In this document: positions 1-13,389 of the stretch, in pieces | Position numbering within the stretch: the stretch's first letter is position 1 | Layout of the letters: each line of letters opens with the position of its first letter | Assembly (NCBI GenBank): GCA_032881465.1 | Contig: CP126168.1 | Coordinates: forward strand, 1-64,000 | Direction of reading: 5' to 3' | DNA length: 64,000 nt | From: Parvibaculaceae bacterium PLY_AMNH_Bact1 | Lineage (GTDB): Bacteria; Pseudomonadota; Alphaproteobacteria; Parvibaculales; Parvibaculaceae | The notes under the pieces: generated by a model | Told to the model about the DNA's origin: nothing | Databases searched by the model: none | What the model saw: the letters and a program-made list of their open reading frames with translations, nothing else | Position numbers and translations under genes: made by a program

Positions 1-244
1 GCAGAACAAATTATTGAACGATGAAGCGACAGCTTGATCGGTAACAAAAAAAGAGGATAAGGCAGAAGATGTGGCGCGACGGGGGTACGCCGCAGCGGAT
101 TGCCGATAAGGGGTTTAGGCAAAAAGAATGTCGAACAGCGAAAACGCGGCGCGAGGGATCAATGGGGGCGGTCAAACACAATATGGCTTGCAGGTGGGAT
201 CGAACGACCTCTCAAACAGGCAGCATCCACAAGAGGATGCGGTA

Positions 245-1696
245 ATGGGTGGCGAAGACCTCTCGAGCCAGTGGGCTCGTGTAAAGGCGCGCATGTCAGT
301 GGAGCTGGGAGAGGCGACCTACAATAGTTGGGTCAAACCCCTAGAGCTTATTGGTATTGGTGATGGCCAGGTCATGGTTTCTTCGCCGACACGCTTCATC
401 CGATCATGGGTTGTGGCGCATCAATCTGACCGTCTGCTTCTTCTTTGGCAGGACGAGGATCCGAGCATTGAGCGTGTCGAGGTGCTCGTGAGTGCCGATA
501 CCCGTGCAACAGGCATGGAAGCGCCGCTACCCGGTGATGAGACTGTCGATATGGTGAGTCCAAAACCGCGAACGCCTGCTGCATCGACTCCCACCACCCC
601 GCCACAGCGCACCACCTATGATGATGCGACGCCGGATGCCATGGGCGCACCGCTGGATGAGCGCTTCACCTTTGAGAATTTTGTCGTCGGCAAATCGAAC
701 GAACTTGCCCATGCCGCAGCACGTCGGGTGGCTGAAGCAACAGACGTGACGTTCAATCCGCTCTTCCTCTATGGCGGTGTGGGTCTTGGCAAGACCCATC
801 TGATGCACGCGATCGCTTGGGAGATCCGTCGCAGGCATCCAGACCGGAAGGTGCTCTACCTTTCAGCTGAAAAATTTATGTATCAGTTTGTGCGCGCGCT
901 GCGCTTCAAAGACACAATGGCGTTCAAGCAACAGTTCCGAACTGTGGATGTGTTGATGATTGATGATGTGCAATTCATCTCCGGCAAGGACTCCACCCAG
1001 GAAGAATTCTTCCACACCTTCAATGCGTTGATTGACCACAATCATCAGGTGATCATTTCGGCAGACCGGTCGCCCTCCGATCTGGAAGGCATTGAAGAGC
1101 GCATTAAGTCGCGTCTGGGCTGGGGCCTCGTCGCTGACATTCACGCGACAGACTATGAATTGCGTCTGGGTATTTTGCAGGCGAAAGCTGATTCGCTGGC
1201 GCTGCGAGCGGGTGCTGTTGAGCTGCCGCCGGGCGTGCTGGAGCTTCTGGCGCAGCGGATTACGAACAATATTCGAGAGCTGGAAGGGGCGCTGACCCGG
1301 GTTGTGGCGTATGCGTCGCTTGTTGGGCGGCCCATCTCTGTTGAGATGGCGCAGGAAGTTCTGCGCGACCTACTGCGCTCAAATGAGCCGAAAATCACCA
1401 TTGAAGAGATCCAGCGGCGCGTGGCGCAATATTACAATATTCGCCTGGCCGACATGTTGTCGCCGCGTCGGGCGCGAACAGTCGCCAGGCCGCGTCAGAT
1501 CGCCATGTACCTGTCAAAACAGCTCACAACGCGCTCTCTGCCCGAAATTGGCAGGAAATTCGGTGGGCGGGACCACACGACAGTGATCCATGCCGTGCGT
1601 AGGATCGACGAACTCTGCCGGGAAGATAGTGGCATGGAAGAAGACGTGGATCTTCTAAAGCGGATGCTGGAAGGCACGACCCCCGATCAGGGATAA
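245..1696 (+). CDS. dnaA: Chromosomal replication initiator DnaA
   Basis: DnaA binds DnaA boxes at the origin, melts the duplex and recruits the replicative helicase. Domain I starts at once (QWARVKARMSVELGEATYNSW) and is followed by a Pro/Thr-rich domain II linker. Domain III has a Walker A (GGVGLGKTHL, about residues 177-186) and Walker B (VLMIDDVQF). Domain IV carries the DNA-binding signature (ARTVARPRQIAMYLSKQL, then GGRDHTTVIHA). The protein is 483 aa from this ATG. An in-frame ATG at 128 would add 39 residues unlike domain I. I prefer 245 because AAGAGGA lies 7 nt upstream, while 128 has only an A-rich stretch. The gene heads a + strand run into dnaN, recF and gyrB. The 127-244 bases before it hold no gene I can see. 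Confidence 0.96.
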   Translation: MGGEDLSSQWARVKARMSVELGEATYNSWVKPLELIGIGDGQVMVSSPTRFIRSWVVAHQSDRLLLLWQDEDPSIERVEVLVSADTRATGMEAPLPGDETVDMVSPKPRTPAASTPTTPPQRTTYDDATPDAMGAPLDERFTFENFVVGKSNELAHAAARRVAEATDVTFNPLFLYGGVGLGKTHLMHAIAWEIRRRHPDRKVLYLSAEKFMYQFVRALRFKDTMAFKQQFRTVDVLMIDDVQFISGKDSTQEEFFHTFNALIDHNHQVIISADRSPSDLEGIEERIKSRLGWGLVADIHATDYELRLGILQAKADSLALRAGAVELPPGVLELLAQRITNNIRELEGALTRVVAYASLVGRPISVEMAQEVLRDLLRSNEPKITIEEIQRRVAQYYNIRLADMLSPRRARTVARPRQIAMYLSKQLTTRSLPEIGRKFGGRDHTTVIHAVRRIDELCREDSGMEEDVDLLKRMLEGTTPDQG

Positions 1697-2049
1697 CCCC
1701 CAGGGTGCGAAAGCCGCACACAGTTTGAGGGTAATCTGCCCCAAGGCCATTCTGCATTTGGCCCAATCTAGGTTGGAAAGGGCGGAAAACATTATCCCTC
1801 GGGCTCACCTCTGGTATAGTTAGCATCTCTTATCGGGCGATTTGTCCCTCCATTCCCGGGGCAGCGGGCCGATTGCGAGTCTGTTGAGACGCTAGATCGG
1901 TGTCTTGCTGGGCGCCGCTATCGTAAAGACCCACCGTCTGGCAAATAAGTGAGCCTGCTGGGGGACCAGAATGCAGACCTTGTCGTCTGTGTGCTGCGCC
2001 CCAATCTGGTTGTGACGCTGAGAAAAAAGAAAGAAGAGTTTGGGGACCA
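1697..2049. other. dnaA-dnaN intergenic region
   Basis: There is no convincing gene in these 353 bases. I looked for DnaA boxes (TTATNCACA and its complement) and saw none that match well; TTATC occurs at about 1793 and 1831 without the rest of the box. A TATAGT hexamer near 1813 could be a -10 element for dnaN, but its -35 partner is weak. The last 40 bases are purine-rich and lead into dnaN. It cannot be called an origin from sequence alone. Confidence 0.4.
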
Positions 2050-3162
2050 ATGAAGATCACAATTGAACGCGGTGCGCTCCTAAAGTCGCTCAATCATGTG
2101 CAAAGTGTCGTCGAACGCCGCAATACAATCCCGATCCTGTCAAATGTGCTGATGCGCGCGGGCCAAGGCCAGCTGAGCCTCACGGCGACAGATCTTGATA
2201 TTGAAGTAGTGGAGGCAACCACCGCTGACATTGGTCAGGATGGCGGCACCACGGCGTCTGCTCACACGCTCTATGACATTGTTCGCAAACTACCCGACGG
2301 CGCCCAAGTGGAAATCACAGACGGCGAAGACGGGAAGCTCGCCCTCCAGGCTGGACGTTCGCGCTTTGCCCTGCAGGCGTTACCGCAGGAAGATTTCCCC
2401 GCCATGTCAGCGGGCGACTTACCGCATCGCTTTGAAATGCCGGCGGAAGCCTTGGCGCGTTTGATCGACAAGACACGCTTCGCGATCTCAACAGAAGAGA
2501 CACGCTATTACCTAAACGGCATTTACTTGCACATGGTGGAAGATGGCGCGCCCATGCTGCGCGCTGTGGCAACAGACGGACACCGTCTGGCACAGGCGGA
2601 CTTTCCCTTGCCCGATGGCGCAGCAGGCATGCCCGGTGTCATCGTTCCCCGCAAAACCGTCCTTGAGCTTCAAAAGCTCGTGGAAGAGGAAGAAGGCATT
2701 GTTCGCGTTGGCGTGTCAGACACAAAAATACGCTTCGAATTTGGCGGCGTTGTCCTGACGTCAAAACTCATCGACGGCACTTTTCCCGACTACACACGGG
2801 TCATTCCTGAAGGCAACGACAAGGATATGGAAGTAGATGGCAAGAAGTTTGCCGAAGCCGTGGACCGTGTCTCGACCATTTCGACAGAGCGTTCCCGGGC
2901 AGTGAAGCTCAATATGGAAGAAGGGCGTCTGATTCTGACCGTGACCAATCCAGACAGCGGCAGTGCGACGGAAGAGCTTGGGGTTGCCTACAGCTCTGAT
3001 GCCCTGGAGATCGGCTTCAACGCCCGCTACCTGCTCGACATTGCAGGCCAGCTGGACGGTGACAAGGCAATCTTCTCTCTCGCAGACAGTGGCTCGCCAA
3101 CTGTTATTCGCGATGTAGATGATGAATCAGCCCTCTATGTGCTGATGCCGATGCGCGTTTAG
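2050..3162 (+). CDS. dnaN: DNA polymerase III beta subunit (sliding clamp)
   Basis: This is the ring-shaped processivity clamp that tethers DNA polymerase III and other repair proteins to DNA. At 370 aa it has the usual length for the family and spans three clamp domains. It starts MKITIERGALLKSLNHVQ, has the family motifs RRNTIPILSNVLM and RAVATDGHRLA, and ends in the typical YVLMPMRV tail that forms part of the partner-binding pocket. Its TAG stop is fused to the first bases of an intergenic hairpin element (3161-3262). It sits in the conserved dnaA-dnaN-recF order, 353 bp after dnaA, so it may have its own promoter. Confidence 0.97.
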   Translation: MKITIERGALLKSLNHVQSVVERRNTIPILSNVLMRAGQGQLSLTATDLDIEVVEATTADIGQDGGTTASAHTLYDIVRKLPDGAQVEITDGEDGKLALQAGRSRFALQALPQEDFPAMSAGDLPHRFEMPAEALARLIDKTRFAISTEETRYYLNGIYLHMVEDGAPMLRAVATDGHRLAQADFPLPDGAAGMPGVIVPRKTVLELQKLVEEEEGIVRVGVSDTKIRFEFGGVVLTSKLIDGTFPDYTRVIPEGNDKDMEVDGKKFAEAVDRVSTISTERSRAVKLNMEEGRLILTVTNPDSGSATEELGVAYSSDALEIGFNARYLLDIAGQLDGDKAIFSLADSGSPTVIRDVDDESALYVLMPMRV

Positions 3163-3262
3163 AGCGTTTTCAATAAAAGTTGCAAACTTTTATGGTTCGA
3201 AAACGCGACAAAAAAGGAATAGAGCGTTTCTCGCGATTCAATCAAAATGAGAAGCGCTCTAG
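3161..3262. repeat. Dispersed nested-hairpin intergenic element, copy 1
   Basis: Two hairpins lie side by side. Hairpin A (3164-3206) has outer arms GCGTTTTC/GAAAACGC and a nested perfect inner stem ATAAAAGTT/AACTTTTAT around a 3-nt loop. Hairpin B pairs AGAGCGTTTCTC (3221-3232) with GAGAAGCGCTCT (3249-3260), with one imperfection. A related copy lies at 40868-40962 and a more diverged one at 21430-21541. The element sits between dnaN and recF and starts on the dnaN stop codon. It may act as a transcript processing or stabilising structure, or be a mobile palindromic repeat. Confidence 0.75.
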
Positions 3263-3298
3263 CAGGCATTGAGGCGTATCCAATCCGAGGGTCAGAGC

Positions 3299-4507
3299 AT
3301 GTCAGGTGAACCGGAAAGTCAGGATCTGGCTTCTGGACCCGAACTTGACCCTGTGCCTACGATTTTTTTGTCGCGTCTGGTCGTCACCCATTTTCGCTCC
3401 TATGAACGCGCGGCACTTGCTCTGGATGGTCGCCCGGTCGTTCTGACCGGCCCTAATGGCGCGGGGAAAACCAATCTTCTGGAAGCGATCTCGCTCTTAT
3501 CGCCCGGTCGCGGCCTGCGCGGTGCGCCCTTTACAGAGCTTGGTTTCCGGGCATCCGGCGAAACAGAGGCGCGTCATGGATGGGCTGTGGCCGCGACGCT
3601 GACACGCGACGGCGATGAAACCGTCGTCGGGACCGGTCAGGAGCCAAGTGTTGGCGACGCCCCACGGTCGCGCATGGTCCGCGTAGATGGCGAAACCCAA
3701 TCAAGTGCCGGTGTGCTCGGCGACTATCTGCGGGTGCTTTGGCTGACGCCTGCTCAGGATCGTCTCTTCATGGATGGGGCGACGGGCCGACGGCGTTTTC
3801 TGGACCGTCTGGTGATGGGCTTTGATCCAAGCCACGGCACGCGTGCCAACGCGTTCGAGAAAGCGCTTAGGGAACGCAATCGTTTGCTGAGCGAAGATGT
3901 GCGTGACGCCATGTGGTACGCCGCCATCGAAGAACAGATGGCCGAGTATGGCGTCGCTATGGCCGCGGCCCGGGTGGAAACCATCGCGCGCCTCAAAGGG
4001 GCAATTGAGGCAACTGCCGAGAGCGCTTTCCCCAAGGCTGTTCTGGCCCTTGAAGGTGAGCTTGAAAGCGCTGTCGCAAATGGGACGGCTGCGACCGACG
4101 CAGAGGATAGATATCGCGCCCTTCTCGAAGAAATGCGCGCCCGGGACCGCGGGGCCGGACGCACCCTTGATGGCCCCCATCGCAGCGATCTTCTGGTCCG
4201 TCATGCGCCCAAAGACATGGAAGCCAAAGCCTGCTCGACAGGGGAACAGAAAGCGCTTTTGCTGGGTCTCATGCTCGCCAACACCCGGCTCCTGGCCCAT
4301 ACAACCGGCACGTCGCCGCTTCTCTTGTTGGACGAAGTTGCCGCCCATCTGGACAGTGATCGACGGGCCGCGCTTTTTGATGAGCTCTGCGATATGGGCA
4401 TTCAGGCCTGGATGACCGGCACTGATGCGAGCCTTTTTTCATCTCTGGGCACCCGCGCCCAAGGCTTTGTGGTTCGAGAAAATCAGGCTGAAATGTCCCC
4501 TCTTTAA
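3299..4507 (+). CDS. recF: DNA replication and repair protein RecF
   Basis: RecF is an SMC-like ATPase that works with RecO and RecR to load RecA at single-strand gaps. The 402-aa protein has an N-terminal Walker A (GPNGAGKTNLLEA) soon after the motif LVVTHFRSYERA. Its C-terminal signature and Walker B regions are CSTGEQKALLLGL and LLLLDEVAAHLD. An in-frame TTG at 3269 lies beside the intergenic hairpin and would add 10 residues; the ATG at 3299, with GAGGGTCAGAGC before it, is preferred. It lies third in the dnaA-dnaN-recF block. The usual next gene, gyrB, is displaced by a ClpP-like gene and two hairpins. Confidence 0.95.
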   Translation: MSGEPESQDLASGPELDPVPTIFLSRLVVTHFRSYERAALALDGRPVVLTGPNGAGKTNLLEAISLLSPGRGLRGAPFTELGFRASGETEARHGWAVAATLTRDGDETVVGTGQEPSVGDAPRSRMVRVDGETQSSAGVLGDYLRVLWLTPAQDRLFMDGATGRRRFLDRLVMGFDPSHGTRANAFEKALRERNRLLSEDVRDAMWYAAIEEQMAEYGVAMAAARVETIARLKGAIEATAESAFPKAVLALEGELESAVANGTAATDAEDRYRALLEEMRARDRGAGRTLDGPHRSDLLVRHAPKDMEAKACSTGEQKALLLGLMLANTRLLAHTTGTSPLLLLDEVAAHLDSDRRAALFDELCDMGIQAWMTGTDASLFSSLGTRAQGFVVRENQAEMSPL

Positions 4508-4601
4508 GGCCTTGAAAACGCTTAGCTATTTAAGCTCCAAATCGGCCCCAAAAATCTGAGCGGTTGCGTTGTAACCTCTTGATTTTCAACCTATATTTGG
4601 G

Positions 4602-4678
4602 GCTAGTGTCCCGATTCCCAAGTTCGTATGACCTTGAAGTTGGCTCGGAACGAACTTTGGAATCGCAAGGACACTAGC
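4602..4678. repeat. 77-bp hairpin element 1 upstream of the ClpP-like gene
   Basis: The outer arms GCTAGTGTCC (4602-4611) and GGACACTAGC (4669-4678) are perfect. Inside them CGATTCC pairs with GGAATCG, and AAGTTCGT (4620-4627) pairs with ACGAACTT (4650-4657), leaving a 22-nt loop and a 3-nt bulge. In total 25 bp can pair. There is no T-run after it, so it is unlikely to be a simple terminator. A second element of the same design follows 12 bp later. Confidence 0.8.
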
Positions 4679-4690
4679 AACTAATTGGTT

Positions 4691-4768
4691 CTAGCGTGGT
4701 TTTGGATTTGAAGTTCGCTATTGAGAATGCAGCAAATCGCAAGGCGAACCTTAAATCCACCACGCTAG
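4691..4768. repeat. 78-bp hairpin element 2 upstream of the ClpP-like gene
   Basis: The outer arms CTAGCGTGGT (4691-4700) and ACCACGCTAG (4759-4768) are perfect. Inside, GGATTT pairs with AAATCC, and AAGTTCGC (4711-4718) pairs with GCGAACCTT apart from one bulged base. Its size, three-block stem and the AAGTTCG block match element 1, although the outer arms differ in sequence. It overlaps an in-frame GTG at 4696, which argues that the downstream gene starts later, at 4807. Confidence 0.8.
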
Positions 4769-4806
4769 TAAAGAATCACATTCAAAACGCAAAGAAGCCC
4801 CGATAC

Positions 4807-5403
4807 ATGTCTCATTCGATGAACGACGCCGATCCGACAGATCTTCTGAAAAACATGGCGAACCCGCTGCTGGAAAGTGGCCTTTTCAAATCCCGCACGA
4901 TTCTCATCACCGGTGAAATCAACGACCGTGTAGCCCGCGCGACAAGCGAGCGCCTGTTGGCGATGGCTGGCGAGTCCGATGATCCCATTACGGTGGTTGT
5001 CTCCTCACCAGGTGGTCATGTGGAATCCGGCGACATGATCCACGACATGATCAAATTCATTAAGCCAACCGTCCGTGTGCTTGGCACCGGCTGGGTGGCA
5101 AGCGCTGGCGCGCTCATCTTTGTGTCTGCGGAAAAAGAACACCGTTTCTGTCTGCCCAATACACGCTTCCTGCTGCATGAACCACGCGGCGGAGTTGGCG
5201 GGTCAGCGTCCGAAATCGACATTCAGGCGCGTGAGGTGCTGCGGATGCGCGAACGCCTCAACCACATCTTTGCAAAGGCAACAGGTCAGTCCTTCGAAAA
5301 GATTGTCGAAGACACAAATCGCGACTTCTGGATGAGTGCAGAGGAAGCCGTTGAGTACGGCGTCGTCAGTAAAATTGTTACATCGGTTGATGAGCTCAGC
5401 TAA
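4807..5403 (+). CDS. ClpP-like ATP-dependent Clp protease proteolytic subunit (paralogue)
   Basis: This is a serine peptidase of the ClpP fold that would form a barrel fed by a Clp ATPase. The 198-aa protein keeps the oxyanion-region motif SSPGGHV, the nucleophile Ser99 in GWVASAGA, His124 in LLHEPRGG and Asp173 in NRDFW. The spacing from Ser to His (25) and His to Asp (49) equals that of E. coli ClpP, so the triad looks intact. It lacks the usual MIHQP form around the histidine, which suggests a paralogue rather than the housekeeping ClpP, and no clpX, clpA or tig lies beside it. The ATG at 4807 is chosen because the upstream GTG (4696) lies within a hairpin. Its partner ATPase is unknown. 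Confidence 0.85.
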   Translation: MSHSMNDADPTDLLKNMANPLLESGLFKSRTILITGEINDRVARATSERLLAMAGESDDPITVVVSSPGGHVESGDMIHDMIKFIKPTVRVLGTGWVASAGALIFVSAEKEHRFCLPNTRFLLHEPRGGVGGSASEIDIQAREVLRMRERLNHIFAKATGQSFEKIVEDTNRDFWMSAEEAVEYGVVSKIVTSVDELS

Positions 5404-5419
5404 GACTTGGCATTGGTGA

Positions 5420-7924
<2,505 letters not shown>

Positions 7925-7933
7925 AGGGTGGAA

Positions 7934-7963
7934 CAGGCCAGCCTTCTTGTGAGGGCTGACCTG
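7934..7963. terminator. Imperfect hairpin between convergent gyrB and leuA
   Basis: CAGGCCAGCC and GGGCTGACCTG pair over 10-11 positions with one mismatch and an 8-nt loop, 10 bases after the gyrB stop. The U-tract is poor, so it may be only a weak or structural terminator serving both converging genes. Confidence 0.45.
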
Positions 7964-7976
7964 CTGTCTGTCTATC

Positions 7977-10146
<2,170 letters not shown>

Positions 10147-12285
10147 ATGAGTGAACGACGAAAAAGCGGACGCAAAACTGGCGCAGGCGGCGCCCGCAAC
10201 CGTGAGCTTGTGTCGCGTCGTCTCCCTTTCCTGGGCACTCTGCGTCTTGAGTTGGAGCCTCCGAAAAAGAAGCGCCGAAAGGCCAACACGAAATCTCGGT
10301 CCAAAACGCCCGACTATGAAGAGAAGAGCGCGGGTGCAAAGGTCGCCTACTGGTCGACCGTTGCAGGGCTTTGGGGAATGGTGGCGGCTGGCGGCATTGT
10401 TCTTTATTACGCTCTCACTCTGCCCAGCACCGACAATCTTTGGAACATAGATGCTTCCCCAAGTGTCACCATCGCGGCAAATGATGGCACGCCCATCGTC
10501 ACCCGCGGTGGGCGTCACGGTACGGCCGTGCGATTGGGTGACCTGCCGCCCTATCTTGTGGACGCGGTGGTTGCGACCGAGGACAAGCGTTTCTATTCCC
10601 ATCTCGGTATTGACCCGATCGGTCTCGCCCGAGCCATGGTCGCAAACCTGAAGGCAGGCTCTGTTGTGCAGGGCGGGTCCACCATCACCCAGCAGCTTGC
10701 AAAGAACATTTTTCTCACCCCTGAACGCACCCTCGATCGGAAATTGCAGGAAGCGCTTCTGGCCTTGTGGCTGGAGGCTAAGTTTACGAAGGATGAGATC
10801 CTTACGCTCTATCTGAACCGCGTTTATCTCGGCGGTGGAGCCTATGGTATTGAAGCAGCATCTCAGCGCTATTTTGGCAAGTCAGCACGGGGCGTCACGC
10901 TGCCAGAAGCAGCAATGTTGGCCGGTCTTTTAAAGGCACCCTCTCGCTACGCGCCGACCAATGATCTCGCCAGAGCTCAGGAAAGAGCCGCGACGGTCCT
11001 CGCGGTCATGGTGCGCGATGGTCGCATTAAGTATCAGGACGGCCAGTGGGCATTTGACAATCCCGCGGTACTCCGCGGCGCCGCCCGGTCTCAATCTGCC
11101 AACTATTTCGCTGACTGGATTGTGGACCGGGTGTCTGGCTATGCAGGACGGCCAAACTCCAGCCTTGTTGTGCGGGCCACATTGGACACTGATCTGCAGC
11201 GGGCGGCTGAACGTGCTATTGACGCAGCTCTTGCTCGCAACGAACGTGCCCTTGGTGTCACGCAAGCTGCCCTCGTGGCCATGACACCCGATGGTGCCAT
11301 TCGCGCAATGATCGGCGGGCGCTCCTATCGGCAAAGTCAGTTTAATCGAGCCGTTTATGCTGAACGCCAGCCAGGTTCTGCCTTCAAACCCGTTGTCTTT
11401 ATGACTGCCCTTGAGAGGGGGCTGACGCCGGACACGTTGCGTGTCGATGCGCCTGTTATTGTGGATGGATGGTCGCCGCGCAACTATTCCGAAACAAACG
11501 ATGGTGTCATGACCCTGACCCATGCTCTGTCAAAATCGGTGAATACGATTGCGGTTCAGATCTCAGAAGAAGTTGGCCGCGAAAATGTCATCCGCACAGC
11601 CCGCAGATTGGGTATCCGCAGTGATATGGCCCCTCATGCATCTCTAGCGCTTGGCACATTTGAAGTGACCCTCCTGGAACTCACATCCGCCTACGCCGCC
11701 TTTGCAAATGGCGGGGCGAGCGTCATACCGCACGGGATTGAGAGTATTGAGACCATTTCCGGCAACAGACTGTATCAGCGTCGCGGCGCTGGCCTCGGTC
11801 CCATCATGTCAGAGCAGACATTGGGCATGATGAACCACATGCTGGGTGAGACGGTGCGGTCAGGCACAGGACGCCGGGCAGCACTGGCCGGTCGTCCCAG
11901 CGGCGGCAAGACAGGCACAAGTCAGGATTTCAGGGATGCCTGGTTTGTGGGTTACACCGCTGACCTCGTTGTCGGCGTCTGGGTAGGGAACGACGATGGC
12001 ACTCCGATGAAGGAAGTGACCGGTGGCGGCGTTCCGGCAAGTATCTGGCGCGAATTTATGGAAAGCACGCAGCGTGGCGTTCGGGTTTCTGCCTTGCCTG
12101 GAACCTATACGCCGCTCACAGCGGCGACAGGTTCCATTGGGAGTTGGCCCTTTGATGATGAGCCGGCGACAGAGCCTGAAGAGGAGCGTGGTTTCTTTGA
12201 TCGGCTCTTTGGCCGCTCGGAGGCTGAGGAGGACGATGGCGTTAGGCGCCCGAACATACGGCCCGGGCGTCCAACCTGGCGCTAA
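10147..12285 (+). CDS. Bifunctional peptidoglycan glycosyltransferase/transpeptidase (PBP1 family)
   Basis: This class A penicillin-binding protein polymerises and crosslinks peptidoglycan in the periplasm. The 712-aa protein has a basic cytoplasmic N-terminus (PPKKKRRK), one transmembrane anchor (about residues 60-85) and a GT51 glycosyltransferase domain with ATEDKRFYSHLGID, GGSTITQQLAKN and the LYLNRVYLGGGAYGIEAAS region. The transpeptidase domain follows, with SAFK (the SxxK serine in PGSAFKP), SVN (SKSVNT) and KTGTS. The C-terminus is acidic and then basic. A TTG 33 bases upstream is in frame, but the ATG at 10147 is preferred. It is divergent from leuA and convergent with the next gene. 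It resembles PBP1A/PbpF; the exact subtype is not certain. Confidence 0.93.
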   Translation: MSERRKSGRKTGAGGARNRELVSRRLPFLGTLRLELEPPKKKRRKANTKSRSKTPDYEEKSAGAKVAYWSTVAGLWGMVAAGGIVLYYALTLPSTDNLWNIDASPSVTIAANDGTPIVTRGGRHGTAVRLGDLPPYLVDAVVATEDKRFYSHLGIDPIGLARAMVANLKAGSVVQGGSTITQQLAKNIFLTPERTLDRKLQEALLALWLEAKFTKDEILTLYLNRVYLGGGAYGIEAASQRYFGKSARGVTLPEAAMLAGLLKAPSRYAPTNDLARAQERAATVLAVMVRDGRIKYQDGQWAFDNPAVLRGAARSQSANYFADWIVDRVSGYAGRPNSSLVVRATLDTDLQRAAERAIDAALARNERALGVTQAALVAMTPDGAIRAMIGGRSYRQSQFNRAVYAERQPGSAFKPVVFMTALERGLTPDTLRVDAPVIVDGWSPRNYSETNDGVMTLTHALSKSVNTIAVQISEEVGRENVIRTARRLGIRSDMAPHASLALGTFEVTLLELTSAYAAFANGGASVIPHGIESIETISGNRLYQRRGAGLGPIMSEQTLGMMNHMLGETVRSGTGRRAALAGRPSGGKTGTSQDFRDAWFVGYTADLVVGVWVGNDDGTPMKEVTGGGVPASIWREFMESTQRGVRVSALPGTYTPLTAATGSIGSWPFDDEPATEPEEERGFFDRLFGRSEAEEDDGVRRPNIRPGRPTWR

Positions 12286-12300
12286 GCGTCTATTCAAGCA

Positions 12301-13311
12301 TTAGTTCTTATTGCCGTTTCCGGTAGAGCCTGAATCAGCGGGCAGATCTTCATCGATCGGACCCTCATCCTCGTCTTCAATAACAACAGGCGGTATCAGT
12401 GTGGGGCTTGCTTCGTCGCCAAGGAAAGTGGCTGTCACCGCGAAGGACCCATTTGCGCTCTCATCAAAGCCACGCACAAACAGGTAGTAAGTGGCACCCT
12501 GTTGCAGATAACGCTCAAAGCGGGGGTTGAACCCGTCATCATCATCAGAGGTAAAGGCAGCCGTCATGGTCGTAACATCGGTGCCTACAGCTGGAGCGTC
12601 GGCACCAGGAAGAATTGGCAAAAGATGGGCCACCGTGTCGAGACTCTCATCTGCAGCCCGTACAGAAACAACATGGCGGCCGGATTGGATTGGGTTGAAT
12701 TGGTACCAGGAGCCGTCAGCATCCAGGCGGCTTGTGGCAGGATTGTCGAGTTCCAATGTCGCGATGCCGTCGGCGGGGAAGCCACCTGGCCCTTCCGTCA
12801 ATGTGGTGCCCGCGACAAATCCTTCAGGCGCAGGTAGGACACGTAATACGCCCGGACCGCCTGTTTCGCCGTAGCTTGTAAGGTCAACGCGCCAAGTCTC
12901 GCTTCCGTCTGTAACGGTCACCGGCACCATGGCATCCAACCCATCAGTGTCATCATTCGTGGCCACCGCCGTTTCGCTGTTGTCAGCAAAGAGGGCAAGA
13001 ACCGGATCAGATGTGCCATCCAGACCGCGCAGCTCGACACGGTAAGTGCCTGCTTCCTCAAATGCGAGAGTTGCTGACGTCGCTACCGTCCCAATCGTAA
13101 CAAACTGCTCGGCCCCGTCGGCGGGAACTGTAAGTGAGAGGGGTGTACCCGCTGTCTCAGCCGTAGTGTCTGTATCGAGTACTTTCTCAATGCCGATGAC
13201 AATCAGCAGTGCGCCCAGGGCGCCTACAAAGCTTGCAGCAACCATACCTCCGCTGAAGCCACTAGCTGTTGAGCCATCCCCTTTAGTTGGTGCCATTCTA
13301 TCGCTCACCAT
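12301..13311 (-). CDS. Membrane-anchored protein with pre-peptidase C-terminal-like repeats
   Basis: I do not recognise a named family for the whole 336-aa protein. A single hydrophobic segment (MVAASFVGALGALLIVIGI, about residues 24-42) would anchor it with the C-terminus outside the cytoplasm. The rest is acidic and beta-rich. It shows about three units that end in patterns such as GTYRVELRGLDGTSDPVLALF, GRHVVSVRA and ATYYLFVRGFDESANGSFAVT, typical of bacterial pre-peptidase C-terminal (PPC) domains. The tail is acidic, then Asn/Gly-rich. The ATG at 13311 has GGGAGAG 4 nt upstream, better than the in-frame GTG at 13356. It may bind ligands or surfaces; no catalytic motif is seen. Confidence 0.7.
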   Translation of the reverse strand: MVSDRMAPTKGDGSTASGFSGGMVAASFVGALGALLIVIGIEKVLDTDTTAETAGTPLSLTVPADGAEQFVTIGTVATSATLAFEEAGTYRVELRGLDGTSDPVLALFADNSETAVATNDDTDGLDAMVPVTVTDGSETWRVDLTSYGETGGPGVLRVLPAPEGFVAGTTLTEGPGGFPADGIATLELDNPATSRLDADGSWYQFNPIQSGRHVVSVRAADESLDTVAHLLPILPGADAPAVGTDVTTMTAAFTSDDDDGFNPRFERYLQQGATYYLFVRGFDESANGSFAVTATFLGDEASPTLIPPVVIEDEDEGPIDEDLPADSGSTGNGNKN

Positions 13312-13389
13312 CACACTCTCCCAGTTTTCATCTGTACCCACCCTATTGCTGACCACAAAAAATGGCGAGACAAAGGCGCACGGGCGGTC

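Noticed and set aside
1697-2049. Replication origin between dnaA and dnaN
   Set aside because: No good DnaA boxes were seen. In many alphaproteobacteria the origin lies elsewhere.
3701-4348. A 215-codon ORF antisense to recF
   Set aside because: It overlaps recF fully and has no recognisable domain; a shadow frame.
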